DNA from: G963665925 sp963678925
Lineage (GTDB): Bacteria > Bacillota > Clostridia > Peptostreptococcales > Acidaminobacteraceae
Direction of reading: 5' to 3'
DNA length: 64,000 nucleotides
NCBI GenBank assembly: GCA_963678925.1
Contig: OY787533.1
Location: 3,472,001 to 3,536,000, forward strand
The notes under the pieces were generated by a model that saw only the letters and a list, made by a program, of their open reading frames with translations, did not search any database and was not told where the DNA came from. Each line of letters starts with the position of its first letter. Within the stretch, counting starts at the first letter, position 1. This document shows, one piece after another, positions 54,614 through 63,556 of the stretch. The position numbers were made by a program, and so were the translations under genes.

Positions 54614-56738
54614 GTGCGACCAGCGCCTGAAATAAAGGCATAAGCTATATCTTGGGCTGTCTAAGTCGAAAGACTTTCGGACTGCTCTATCCATTTGGAG
54701 TAACCCTACTTGTTGGTGCGCTACAGGTAACTGTTAGGTACTAAGCTGCAAGAACAACGTATGAAATCTGTGAGCCTAAAACGGATGGAGTGCTAGGGTA
54801 AATACATCACTATGATTAAACTAAATGAATCACTGTAAGCTTCGTTAAACGTGAGCAGGGAAATAAGGCTGAAACCCTGTAACCAAAAGGTGTGAGCTGT
54901 GGATGTGTGACTTTTTGTATCACATGTCAAGTGGACTAAGGCTTCGGAGTAAAGGTGGAATCTAAGGTGGTGTGAACTGGCTAAGGTGTAGAACTGGGTA
55001 AGACCGTCAGCTCCTGAAAAAGGTAGGTTTCTCGTAAGAGGAGTACAATGCTAGCGGTTAGAGGAAAGCTGGAAAAAGCGAATGCTGGTTTGTAATGAAT
55101 CAGATAGGGGTTCAAGATTTGCCCTAATACGAAAGTGTGCAGACTTCCAGTGGGTCATTTGAAGCGTGAATGGAATGAAACTTTATGAATACTGGAGAGC
55201 CAATGAGCATAAAAAAGCAGGCGTCAGTTAACTACGCTTTGAGGTGGGATTCGGTGGAATGGACCCGCGTCGAGGATAATGTGAATAGACTTCAAGCCAG
55301 AATCGCTAAAGCAACTCTAAGAGGCAAAAAGTATCTGGTGAAGAAATTACAGTATCTGTTAAGAAAATCATACTACGGAAGACTACTCGCTGTAAAGAAG
55401 GTAATAAGCAATAAGGGTAAGAAAACAGCAGGCGTTGATGGCAAGACATGGTCAACATCATCAAGTCGATATAAAGCTGTCCTGATGTTGGGCAATAACC
55501 GGTATAAGAGCCAGCCATTAAAACGCGTCTATATCAAGAAGAAAAACGGTAAAGACCGAGCCCTGGGAATCCCAACAATGTATGATAGAGCCATGCAAGC
55601 ACTACACATGCTTTGTTTAGATCCTGTTGGTGAAGTATTGCTTGATAGAACAAGCTTTGGATTTAGAAAGCATAGAGGCACAAAAGATGCCTGTGAGTAC
55701 TTATTCAAATGCCTATCGAAGAAAGACTCTGCAAAGTGGGTACTTGAAGGGGATATCAAAGGTTGCTTTGACAATATCAGACACGACTGGATGCTTGAAA
55801 ATACCCTGATATGTAAACGCACTCTAAAGCAGTTTCTAAAAAGCGGTTATATTGAGGACAGACGTCTTTATATGACAAACTCAGGAACACCACAAGGTGG
55901 AATTATCTCACCAACCTTAGCAAACTTAACGCTAAATGGTTTAGGTAGTCACCTGAAAAACAAATATTGGCGTGGTCATACGGGTCGAGTACACATGAAG
56001 TTCAATAAGCACAGACTTAACATAACTGTGTACGCTGATGATTTCGTAGTAACAGCAAACAATAAAACAGTACTGGAAGATGTAAAGACCATGATTTCAG
56101 AGTTTCTAAAAGAGCGTGGTCTAGAATTATCACAAGAGAAAACAGTCATCACACACATAGACCGAGGGTTCGATTTTCTAGGTTGGAACTTTAGAAAGTT
56201 CAGTAATAAGCTGATTGTAAAACCAGCCGAAGGAAGCGTCAAAAGTATTAAGTCAAAGATTCGCGAAGTGGTTAAATCAAGTATGGGGATGAGGCAAGAA
56301 GACCTAATCGGTCGACTGAATCCAGTGATTAGAGGATGGTGCAACTATCACAATCACATCTGCTCGAAAGAAACCTTTCAAAAGTTGGATTGCTACATAT
56401 TCTATGAGATATGGAGATGGGCACTTCGAAGACACAGCAATAAGTCTAAGAATTGGGTCAAAGAAAAGTACTTTGGATGTGAAGAATCGAGAGAATGGAT
56501 ATTCAGAACGGATAGAATAAAACTATATGTGGCATGTTCAACAAGAATCATTCGCCACAAACTAATTAAGTTAGCTGCTAATCCGTATCTATATGAATAT
56601 GATGACTATTATGCGAATAGAGTAACTTGCAGGTCTTGTAGTTAGACCTGTTACAGATGGCTTGAGCCGTATGAGGTGAAAGTCTCACGTACGGTTCTTA
56701 GGGGAGAAAGGGAGAGTAATCTCCCTGACTTACCCGAC
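54614..56738 (+). mobile_element. Group II intron (chloroplast-like class) just after an attC
   Basis: The 5' end GTGCGACCAGCGCC begins 4 bp after the attC. The 3' part has domain V GAGCCGTATGAGGTGAAAGT...CTCACGTACGGTTCT (56654-56690) and domain VI ending CTTACCCGAC. A 570-nt structured leader precedes the ORF. The 3' end is set by the usual Y-AC/AY rule and is less certain than the 5' end. It differs from the intron at 36365 in both RNA and protein. Confidence 0.8.
55185..56645 (+). CDS. Group II intron reverse transcriptase-maturase (CL-type)
   Basis: 486 residues: N-terminal WDSVEWTRVEDNVNRLQARIAKA and LRKSYYGRLLAVKKVISNKGKKTAGVDGKTW are typical of chloroplast-like intron proteins. RT motifs are FGFRKHRGTKDA, LEGDIKGCFDNIRHD, GTPQGGIISPTLANL and VYADDFVVTANN, with the X domain RLNPVIRGWCNYHNHICSKETFQKLD. 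No HNH cysteine pairs follow; the C-terminus is short. Confidence 0.93.
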   Translation: MNTGEPMSIKKQASVNYALRWDSVEWTRVEDNVNRLQARIAKATLRGKKYLVKKLQYLLRKSYYGRLLAVKKVISNKGKKTAGVDGKTWSTSSSRYKAVLMLGNNRYKSQPLKRVYIKKKNGKDRALGIPTMYDRAMQALHMLCLDPVGEVLLDRTSFGFRKHRGTKDACEYLFKCLSKKDSAKWVLEGDIKGCFDNIRHDWMLENTLICKRTLKQFLKSGYIEDRRLYMTNSGTPQGGIISPTLANLTLNGLGSHLKNKYWRGHTGRVHMKFNKHRLNITVYADDFVVTANNKTVLEDVKTMISEFLKERGLELSQEKTVITHIDRGFDFLGWNFRKFSNKLIVKPAEGSVKSIKSKIREVVKSSMGMRQEDLIGRLNPVIRGWCNYHNHICSKETFQKLDCYIFYEIWRWALRRHSNKSKNWVKEKYFGCEESREWIFRTDRIKLYVACSTRIIRHKLIKLAANPYLYEYDDYYANRVTCRSCS

Positions 56739-56825
56739 TGATTTTCTGAAACGTAATTTAATGGAGTTATATGGTTATTTTTATTATAAACCTAAAAATT
56801 TATTGCTAATATGATAAGATTATTG

Positions 56826-58172
56826 GATAACGTAAAATAAAGTGCGCAAAATAAAATAGAAAAAAGGAAAAGCCACCGGAAACTCCGAAAAGGTAATTGT
56901 CTAGAAAACCCAAATAGGAGATGATAAACCGATGGCTTACCAAAATTCTACCTTACCTTTTGAAAAAATGCTACTGAAGTTTGTAACGGAGGAAGATCCT
57001 ATGCTTGAAATGCTCAAGTGGCTCTGTGAACAAATGATGGAAGCAGAGCTCACAACACAACTTGGAGCAGATAAATCAGAGCGATCTGGGTCACGCAGCG
57101 GATACCGATCAGGCTACCGCCCAAGACGTTTCGATACGCGCATGGGAACGATGTACCTGATGGTTCCAAAACCTCGAAAAGGCGGATATATCCCCTTCTT
57201 CGTAACGGAAAGAAAGCGTTCTGAAGCAGCTTTGATGAACGTCATTCAAGAAGCCTTTGTGAATGGCGTTTCAACAAGAAAGATTGAAAAACTGGCTAAA
57301 AGTTTAGGGATCGATTCGATTTCTAAAGGCCAAGTAAGCAACATCACGAAAGAAATGAATGAACAGGTTGAAGAATTTCGCAGCCGTGATCTCGATGTAG
57401 AGTATCCAGTCCTTTGGGTAGATGCACTGTATGAAAAAATCCGAGATAACGGTCATGTAAGAAACATGGCTGTACATGTCGTTTGTGGCGTTAAACTTGA
57501 TGGAACAAGAGATATTTTAGCTGTCGAACCAATGTATGAAGAATCTGAAGCTAGCTATACAGTGCTCTTCGATAAGCTTAAAGCACGAGGTATAGAGCGT
57601 GTCTGGTTTGTTGTTTCAGATGCTCATAAAGGTCTTGTCAGTGCAGCACGAAAGTCCTTTCTCGGTTCGTCCTGGCAACGCTGCAAGGTGCATTTCATGA
57701 GAAATATTATGGCTCATGTTCCTGCGAATCAAAAGAAATCATTTGGTGCAAAGCTTAAGCAAATCTGGCTTCAGCCTGATTATGACAGCGCCAAGAGATA
57801 TGCCTATACCTTTATGGATGACTACGAAAAGAAATATCCAGAAGCGATCAAAACACTTGAAGATGGTCTTGAAGATTCGCTACAGTTCTTCAATTTCGAG
57901 CAAATCGATTCTAGAAAAATCGCCTCTACCAACATGATCGAGCGTCTGAACCGCGAAATACGAAGACGAACCAATGTGGTTGGAATTTTTCCATCACTTG
58001 ATTCATACATACGCTTAGTTACTTCCTATTTGATTGAGTACAGTGAAGACTGGTCAACGGGAAGATGCTATATAGACTCAAAGGTCATTAATCTGATCTA
58101 CGAGGAAAAACTTAAAGCTGCATAAACCTTACGGAGTTCTGATGGTTTTTGCGCACTACATTTGACACTATC
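56826..58172 (+). mobile_element. Second IS256-family element, copy 2 (1347 bp)
   Basis: Same ends as 39104-40450, with 8-bp duplication GATTATTG at 56818-56825 and 58173-58180. It sits in the leader of the SLH-protein gene, 59 bp before its start. Confidence 0.94.
56932..58125 (+). CDS. IS256-family transposase (second type), intact
   Basis: 397 residues. DDE residues in VLWVDALYEKI, FVVSDAHKGL and TNMIERLNREIRRRT, with the WQRCKVHFMRN motif. Functional reading frame, unlike the copy at 39210. Confidence 0.94.
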   Translation: MAYQNSTLPFEKMLLKFVTEEDPMLEMLKWLCEQMMEAELTTQLGADKSERSGSRSGYRSGYRPRRFDTRMGTMYLMVPKPRKGGYIPFFVTERKRSEAALMNVIQEAFVNGVSTRKIEKLAKSLGIDSISKGQVSNITKEMNEQVEEFRSRDLDVEYPVLWVDALYEKIRDNGHVRNMAVHVVCGVKLDGTRDILAVEPMYEESEASYTVLFDKLKARGIERVWFVVSDAHKGLVSAARKSFLGSSWQRCKVHFMRNIMAHVPANQKKSFGAKLKQIWLQPDYDSAKRYAYTFMDDYEKKYPEAIKTLEDGLEDSLQFFNFEQIDSRKIASTNMIERLNREIRRRTNVVGIFPSLDSYIRLVTSYLIEYSEDWSTGRCYIDSKVINLIYEEKLKAA

Positions 58173-58231
58173 GATTATTGAGACTGTAAAATACTACGAT
58201 TATAGAGAAATATTAAATTAAGGGGTATCTT

Positions 58232-59494
58232 ATGAAAAAAATATGTGTTGGAATTCTGAGCTTGGCTCTTTTGGCAACATCTGCTACTTATGCAAGTGAC
58301 GGCTCTCTAGGAAATAAGTTAACTCCAGAGCAGGTAGAAGAAGTCAACTCAGTATTAACAATGACAAAGGGTCAAGTTCTACAAGAGGTTGGGTTAATTC
58401 GTGGTGACAGCAATGGTAATTTGCATTCACAAGAACCTATTACAAGAGAAGAGTTAATTGTTATTCTTGTAAAACTAGCAACAGATGGTTCTGAAAGTTT
58501 TACACCAACAGGACAAGCAACGTTTACAGATGTTCCAAAAACACACTGGGCTTATAAATATGTTGAACAAGCTTATTCTTTAGGAATAACCACCGGAATG
58601 GGCGATGGTACATTTGGTGTGGGTCAGTATGTGAACTATAAACAAGCGGTTACTTTTATGATGAATGTCATCCAAGAGCCAGTGAGCTGGGAGACAGCTG
58701 AAAAAGATGCAGACGCAAAATATATGTTTTCAGATAATGGAAAACTGCATCCAGATCAGGTTTTGAGAGATGATATCTTTGAACTTTCACTTCGAGCATT
58801 GACGTATATGGGTATTGGTGAGTCTAAAAGACCTATCTATCTCAACAGTCGTTACACAGATATGGATGTCTTTAAATTGGCAACTTATGTTGGGGATAAA
58901 GATTATTGGGCTGTAAGACCAGTCAATATTGATGGTTTAAACGACAACACAAGTTGGTTATATGAAGTAACTGAGGATTCTAGTCAGTCTTTGGTTGAGT
59001 ATTTAAAGCCCATTCAATCAAATGATTTAAACTATCCACCAAAGAGTTTAAACCAACGTGATTTTTATAATCTCGAAATGAAGGTATATGACATTGATAC
59101 ATCAGAATCAAAGAACGAAATTAACCTGAGTTATACAGCTAATATTGCAGTAAGTGTTGATGAGGTCTATCAAGAAACACACAATATGAAAATTAAACAG
59201 GGATATATAAGAGATGTCGTTGAGTGCAATGGCGAGCATTGGGAGTATAAGTATACTCAGTTCTATAATAATCGAATTTTTCCAATTGCCAGCAACGATG
59301 AGACCTATGTATTTTGGAGAGCCAATAAAAAAGAGCCCATTGTTGCTGCCCCTGATTGGTATCCCTATAGACGAACTGAGTTTAACATTAGATTTGAAAT
59401 GTCAGAGGATGGCAGTCAACTAAACCAAGCAACCATAGCATTGCCAAATCCTGATCATATTTGGCAAGTATATGAACTAGAGGTAGTAGAGTAG
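58232..59494 (+). CDS. Secreted SLH-domain protein
   Basis: 420 residues with a signal peptide (MKKICVGILSLALLATSATYA, cleavage near SDG). SLH-like repeats at ~60-170: ITREELIVILVKLATDG, FTDVPKTHWAYKYVEQAYSLGITTGMGDGTFGVGQYVNYKQAVTFMMNV. It should anchor to the cell wall; the C-terminal ~220 residues are unrecognised. AAGGGGTATCTT before ATG. An exported protein is unusual cargo here. The IS and intron inserted upstream separate the gene from its attC by 3.6 kb. Confidence 0.85.
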   Translation: MKKICVGILSLALLATSATYASDGSLGNKLTPEQVEEVNSVLTMTKGQVLQEVGLIRGDSNGNLHSQEPITREELIVILVKLATDGSESFTPTGQATFTDVPKTHWAYKYVEQAYSLGITTGMGDGTFGVGQYVNYKQAVTFMMNVIQEPVSWETAEKDADAKYMFSDNGKLHPDQVLRDDIFELSLRALTYMGIGESKRPIYLNSRYTDMDVFKLATYVGDKDYWAVRPVNIDGLNDNTSWLYEVTEDSSQSLVEYLKPIQSNDLNYPPKSLNQRDFYNLEMKVYDIDTSESKNEINLSYTANIAVSVDEVYQETHNMKIKQGYIRDVVECNGEHWEYKYTQFYNNRIFPIASNDETYVFWRANKKEPIVAAPDWYPYRRTEFNIRFEMSEDGSQLNQATIALPNPDHIWQVYELEVVE

Positions 59495-59536
59495 CTAAGT
59501 TTATGATTTAAATGGGTTGCATACGAAAATCACATC

Positions 59537-59668
59537 CCATAACACAGCAGTTCCCAAAATGCCCCTTTGTTTATACGAAGTGGCATTTCTTGTACTCGGT
59601 TTATGGTAAAATATAGTATATGAATTGTAAAAAGTGGGGGCATATCGGGAACTGTGGGAACGTTAGTA
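59537..59668 (+). repeat. attC site 30 (main class)
   Basis: CCATAACACAGCAGTTCCC pairs with GGGAACTGTGGGAAC, closed by GTTAGTA. Spacer TATGGTAAAATATAGTATATG. Confidence 0.92.
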
Positions 59669-59766
59669 GACATTTTACTAAGCATCCTTAATGGCAATTA
59701 TGAGTGTAGTCAATACCTATATTCTGAGTATGTGTGTAATAAATAGCTTAAAATACCCATATGCTG

Positions 59767-59795
59767 TTGACTTGGGTAATTATTACCCATATACT
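59767..59795 (+). promoter_or_regulatory. Promoter and operator of the Fic gene
   Basis: TTGACT, exactly 17 nt, TATACT. The spacer holds the palindrome GGGTAATTATTACCC (59774-59788). Further TACCC and GAGTAAA/TTTACTC inverted pieces flank it, suggesting several binding sites, perhaps for the Fic protein's own C-terminal helix-turn-helix. Confidence 0.78.
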
Positions 59796-59845
59796 AATGA
59801 TGTGAGTAAATAATTTATAATTTTACTCGTATTTAGGAGGCTGAA

Positions 59846-60919
59846 ATGGAATTTAAGCTTGAATTATTGCCACCCAAAAGTGAAAGTGGCTTAATAGAAT
59901 TAGAAACAGTTAAAATAATGCGAGCCTTATCAAAGGCACATCGTAGTTTAGCAGAGTTAAAAGGATACTCTGAAATTGTCCCGAATAAGAATATTCTAAT
60001 TAACGCAATTACACTTAATGAGGCTAAAGATAGCTCAGAGATTGAAAATATAATTACAACTCACGATGAATTGTTTGAAGCATTATCGGATGAAAAGTAT
60101 TTAAAAGGTGCTCCCAAAGAAGTTCTAAAGTATAAAGAAGCATTATGGCATGGTGTTGACTTAATAGAAAACAGAGGGATTCTTACAACCAATATGATCG
60201 TTGAAGTTCAAGCGATTATTGAAGGAAATAATGCTGGCATCAGAAAGCAGTCGGGAACAGTTTTAATGAATGAAAAGACAGGTGAAGTTGTTTATCGACC
60301 ACCTGAGACTGAAGAAGAAATCCGAAATCTATTGAGTAATTTAGAGAACTACATCAATAATGAGGATGAAATTGATGACCTAATCAAATTGGCAGTTGTG
60401 CATTATCAATTTGAAAGTATCCATCCATTTTACGATGGAAATGGGAGAACGGGTAGGATTGTAAACATATTGTACTTGGTTCTAAAGGATTTATTAGACT
60501 CACCAATTTTGTACTTAAGTAAGTATATTATGGAAAATAAGCAAGAGTATTATGAATTACTCCAAGGTGTCCAAAGTAACAAGGACTGGGAATCATGGAT
60601 TATCTATATTTTAAATGGTATAACAAATATGGCTGCAGAGTCATTAACCATTCTGAAGAAGATAAACAGTCTTATTGATGAAACTAGTGCAGTTATAAAG
60701 ACGCAAAATCCAAAACTATATTCTAGAGAATTGGTTGAAGTTTTATTTAAAGAGTTTTATACACGCATTTCGAACGTTGAAGAAGGTCTTGACGTAACTA
60801 GGAAAACAGCTTCAAATTATTTAAATGAACTTGTTGAAATGGGTGTACTCGAATTAGAGGTTCGTGGAAGAGACAAGTTATTTATAAATAAAAAACTACT
60901 GGATATTGTTAAGCGTTAA
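59846..60919 (+). CDS. Fic-domain protein with C-terminal helix-turn-helix
   Basis: 357 residues. The Fic motif HPFYDGNGRTGR (~193) is complete, so AMP transfer is possible. The inhibitory-helix-like sequence SSEIENI at ~58-64 (S/TxxxE/DG-like: KDSSEIENIITT) is at the N-terminus, so the protein is probably self-inhibited (class II type). The last ~60 residues (ISNVEEGLDVTRKTASNYLNELVEMGVLELEVRGRDKLFIN) form a winged helix that may bind its promoter palindromes. ATG after AGGAGG. Sole gene of its cassette. Confidence 0.9.
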   Translation: MEFKLELLPPKSESGLIELETVKIMRALSKAHRSLAELKGYSEIVPNKNILINAITLNEAKDSSEIENIITTHDELFEALSDEKYLKGAPKEVLKYKEALWHGVDLIENRGILTTNMIVEVQAIIEGNNAGIRKQSGTVLMNEKTGEVVYRPPETEEEIRNLLSNLENYINNEDEIDDLIKLAVVHYQFESIHPFYDGNGRTGRIVNILYLVLKDLLDSPILYLSKYIMENKQEYYELLQGVQSNKDWESWIIYILNGITNMAAESLTILKKINSLIDETSAVIKTQNPKLYSRELVEVLFKEFYTRISNVEEGLDVTRKTASNYLNELVEMGVLELEVRGRDKLFINKKLLDIVKR

Positions 60920-60936
60920 TTTAAGGTGAACCGTAA

Positions 60937-61066
60937 AACGAACACGACAATTGCCAACATACCCCTTTGAGAAATCAGAGGGGTTGTTTTATAGAGTTAT
61001 ATGGTAAAATATAACTAATGAGTAATGAAAAGAAGGGGCACATCGGCAATTGCGGGAACGTTAAGT
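60937..61066 (+). repeat. attC site 31 (main class, degenerate left end)
   Basis: AACGAACACGACAATTGCC pairs with GGCAATTGCGGGAAC, closed by GTTAAGT. The outer left box is AACGAAC instead of xxATAAC. Spacer TATGGTAAAATATAACT. Confidence 0.85.
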
Positions 61067-61112
61067 GAAATTCATTTTGTGGAAAGTTTTCTATCAGAAG
61101 GGTTGAGTATTA

Positions 61113-61550
61113 ATGATAATCAGCAAATTAGAGAAATCTCATTTACATGAATGTTCCATTCTATACCTTGAAACATTTAATAGTGAGCCTTGGAACGATC
61201 AGTGGAGTGATATCACAGCTTATAAAAGGCTTGAAGATATATTTAATACGCCAGGATTTCACGGACTTGTCATATCGGAAGAGAACAAAATAAAAGGAGC
61301 TGTATTAGGAAATCTAGAACAGTGGTTTGAAGGATATATGTACAATTTAAAAGAGATGTTCGTAAATCGTGAAAATAAAGGTTCTGGAATTGGAAGTTTG
61401 CTTATTAGAGAGCTTGAGAATACTATTAAGTCATTGGACGCAAAATCAGTCGTCCTATTTACTAGCAAGGGAGATTTAACCGAGAAATTTTATTTAAAAA
61501 ACGGATTCAAATCGGAAGAAGACATGGTTATGATGCTTAAGCAGTTCTAG
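61113..61550 (+). CDS. GNAT acetyltransferase
   Basis: 145 residues: LYLETFNSEPWNDQW at the N-terminus, then YNLKEMFVNRENKGSGIGSLLIRELENTIKS (motif A with RxxGxG-like NKGSGIGS) and VVLFTSKGDLTEKFYLKNGF. Different from the 53996 enzyme. The N-terminal SEPWNDxW resembles aminoglycoside 6'-acetyltransferase-like cargo, but resistance is not shown. ATG 61113, AGAAGGG upstream. Confidence 0.87.
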   Translation: MIISKLEKSHLHECSILYLETFNSEPWNDQWSDITAYKRLEDIFNTPGFHGLVISEENKIKGAVLGNLEQWFEGYMYNLKEMFVNRENKGSGIGSLLIRELENTIKSLDAKSVVLFTSKGDLTEKFYLKNGFKSEEDMVMMLKQF

Positions 61551-61560
61551 ATAACAAAAT

Positions 61561-61689
61561 GAACAACACATCAACTCCCGACATGCCCCTAAAATCAAGT
61601 ATTTGGGTAACGCGAAGTTACTTATTGTGAAAGAGCGAATTATTTTGCAATGTCAATTGGGCACATCGGCAATTGTGGGAACGTTACAA
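61561..61689 (+). repeat. attC site 32 (mixed arms)
   Basis: The left side GAACAACACATCAACTCCCG belongs to the CAACTCCCGACATG class; the right side CATCGGCAATTGTGGGAAC belongs to the main class. The arms pair with two mismatches. Closed by GTTACAA. Confidence 0.75.
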
Positions 61690-61800
61690 GAAATTTCGAA
61701 GCACTACGCTAGAAAACTGCTTTAGAATAAAACAGATAAGTACTATGTTATAATCAAAGAAATATCGTTATAGAATGCGTTTGATGAATGAGAGGTCATA

Positions 61801-62315
61801 ATGAATCTGAAAAACAGAGATATATTGTTAGAAATACTTCATGATGCAGATGACTTTGCTACATTAAAGAAAATAAAGTGTTCCCTGATATATTTTTTAG
61901 GTGGATCTGGAAGCATATTAGGAAATTATATGAGTAGGGCAACCTTTGATTTAGATTTTATTGATATCAATTATGATGCATCAGCAGGCAAAGTGTTTAG
62001 ACTCTTTGATCGATTTGATATGCTTGATTTATATGTAACACCAATTGCTGAAGGCTTTGAAGAAAGAGCAATAGAGCTTCAGGGTTTGAGACACTAGAAT
62101 TTTATGTTCTTTCTAAAGAAGATATTATTGTGAGAAAATTAGGCCGATATTCTGAAAAAGATAAAGAAGATATTAGCGCCCTTATAAAAGATTCGGATAA
62201 AATTTTGATTGCAAAATTGATCAAAATTGTTGAAAGTAGGGACGATTTTAGTGAACGTGTAAAGCATGAGTTTATGAAGAATAGTAAACTACTGAGGGCC
62301 GAATATAATGTATAA
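61801..62315 (+). pseudogene. Nucleotidyltransferase-like gene (DUF6036-type) with a frameshift
   Basis: First frame (61801-62097): SLIYFLGGSGSILGNYMSRATFDLDFIDINYD is the GGSxxxxxxxxRxTxDxD pattern of nucleotidyltransferases, here with SRATFDLDF. It ends QGLRH. The frame shifted by one base continues TLEFYVLSKEDIIVRKLGRYSEKDKEDISALI to 62315. One added base near 62086 restores a ~171-residue protein. Such genes form pairs with the following small gene in toxin-antitoxin-like modules. Confidence 0.7.
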
Positions 62316-62649
62316 TCAATTTGTGAAAAATATGGAATGGTTTTTAGAGTAAAATGGTGGAGCAAGTGAGTATAGTTATAGATATGAACTTGTGAAGAAA
62401 CTAGAACCTTTAAAAGATATTAGTCAATTTAGAAAACTGAAGAATACGGATGAAGAATACTATAATGAATTAGCGAATATAATATGGAACATCAATGAAA
62501 ATGCAAACAGATATCCATCATTTAAGGTGCTTTCTTGGGAGCTGTGGGGCTACGGATTTGATGGTGAGCCACATAATGCAAATAAAGAAAAACTTGAAGA
62601 GCAACTTCGAATGATTGACCTATTGTTAAGTACACAATACTGGCATTAA
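62308..62649 (+). pseudogene. Partner of the nucleotidyltransferase, with an in-frame stop
   Basis: ATG 62308 overlaps the end of the previous gene. MYNQFVKNMEWFLE is followed by TAA at 62350, then the frame continues NGGASEYSYRYELVKKLEPLKDISQFRKLKN... to 62649. No ribosome site restarts it clearly. The pair is decayed together, the only fully degenerate cassette before the array's right edge. Confidence 0.65.
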
Positions 62650-62662
62650 ACGCGGATTCCCC

Positions 62663-62758
62663 CCATAACACGACAAGTGCTAATATACCCCCTGTAGAGA
62701 CACAGGGGTTGTTTTGTATTAGCATGTGGTAAAATATAACATAAGTGTATATAAAACA
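62663..62758 (+). repeat. Left half of an attC site at the array's right edge
   Basis: CCATAACACGACAAGTGCTAA and the hairpin CCCCCTGTAGAGACACAGGGG, then GTGGTAAAATATAACATAAG as in main-class spacers. The right arm and GTTAxxx box are missing; AACATGAGGAATACTC follows instead. This marks the array's end or a deletion. Confidence 0.75.
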
Positions 62759-62814
62759 TGAGGAATACTCAGGAAGATCAGATACGCTAAACAAAACTAT
62801 TCAGGAGGTATACA

Positions 62815-63556
62815 GTGGGAAAGAAGTTAACGCTATATCTTATTGATGGAACCGATACTGGACCACGGACTATAGAAATTGGGGATTGGTCTGGAAAAGC
62901 AATACACACCCCAAGAGCCGGTTTGCTTACTATGATGGAAAGAACTGAGTATGACAATCCAGGCGTATATATTCTGAAGTCAGATCCTCAAGAAGATATT
63001 TATAATGAAAGAATATACATTGGTGAATCTGAACTCGGAAATTGAAAATGGAAATCAGCCGAATCAGAATTCCTTATCGGAAGCCGATATTTCAGACATG
63101 GAGTATTTTATTGAGCAGATTAAGATTATACTTCCCACTGTAGGTTATAATTTCATGCTTTCAAGTACGGTTCATAAGGTAAATGAAAAGAATGAAGCCA
63201 GTGAGAACTCCGTAGTATTTAGAATTAGGGGACGGAAAGTAAATGCCAGAATGCACGAAACGGCAGAAGGCTTTGTTGTACTGAAAGGTTCTGAAGCGGT
63301 TCTAACTGCAACAAAGTCAATTCATAATGGTTGGCTCAAAATGCGGCAAAAATTAATTAAGTCTGGAACACTCATAGAAGATAATGCTGTTTACAAGTTT
63401 ACCGAGGATACCATATTTAACAGTACGAGTGCAGCGGCTGCAATAATTTTAGGAAGACAAGCTGCTGGTCCAATTGAATGGATAGATGACAATCGCAAAA
63501 GTTATAAAGAATATGAAAGTGAGCGATTGGAGAGCATTCCAGAAAATCCTGAATAG
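62815..63556 (+). pseudogene. GIY-YIG nuclease with DUF4357, internal deletion
   Basis: GTG 62815 after AGGAGG. The N-terminus (LYLIDGTDTGPRTIEIGDWSGKAIHTPRAGLLTMMERTEYDNPGVYILKSDPQEDIYNERIYIGES) is typical of this family, but the frame stops soon after the GIY-YIG core begins. The other frame resumes ENGNQPNQNSLSEADISDMEYFIEQIKIILP and continues to a DUF4357 end (SIHNGWLKMRQKLIKSGTLIEDNAVYKFTEDTIFNSTSAAAAIILG). By memory of intact homologues about 50 residues are missing between GES and ENGN. Non-functional as a nuclease. Confidence 0.75.

Noticed and set aside
7987..62758. Regularly spaced repeats as a CRISPR array
   Set aside because: Repeats are 127-169 bp inverted structures separated by whole genes, not short direct repeats with ~35-nt spacers; no cas genes.
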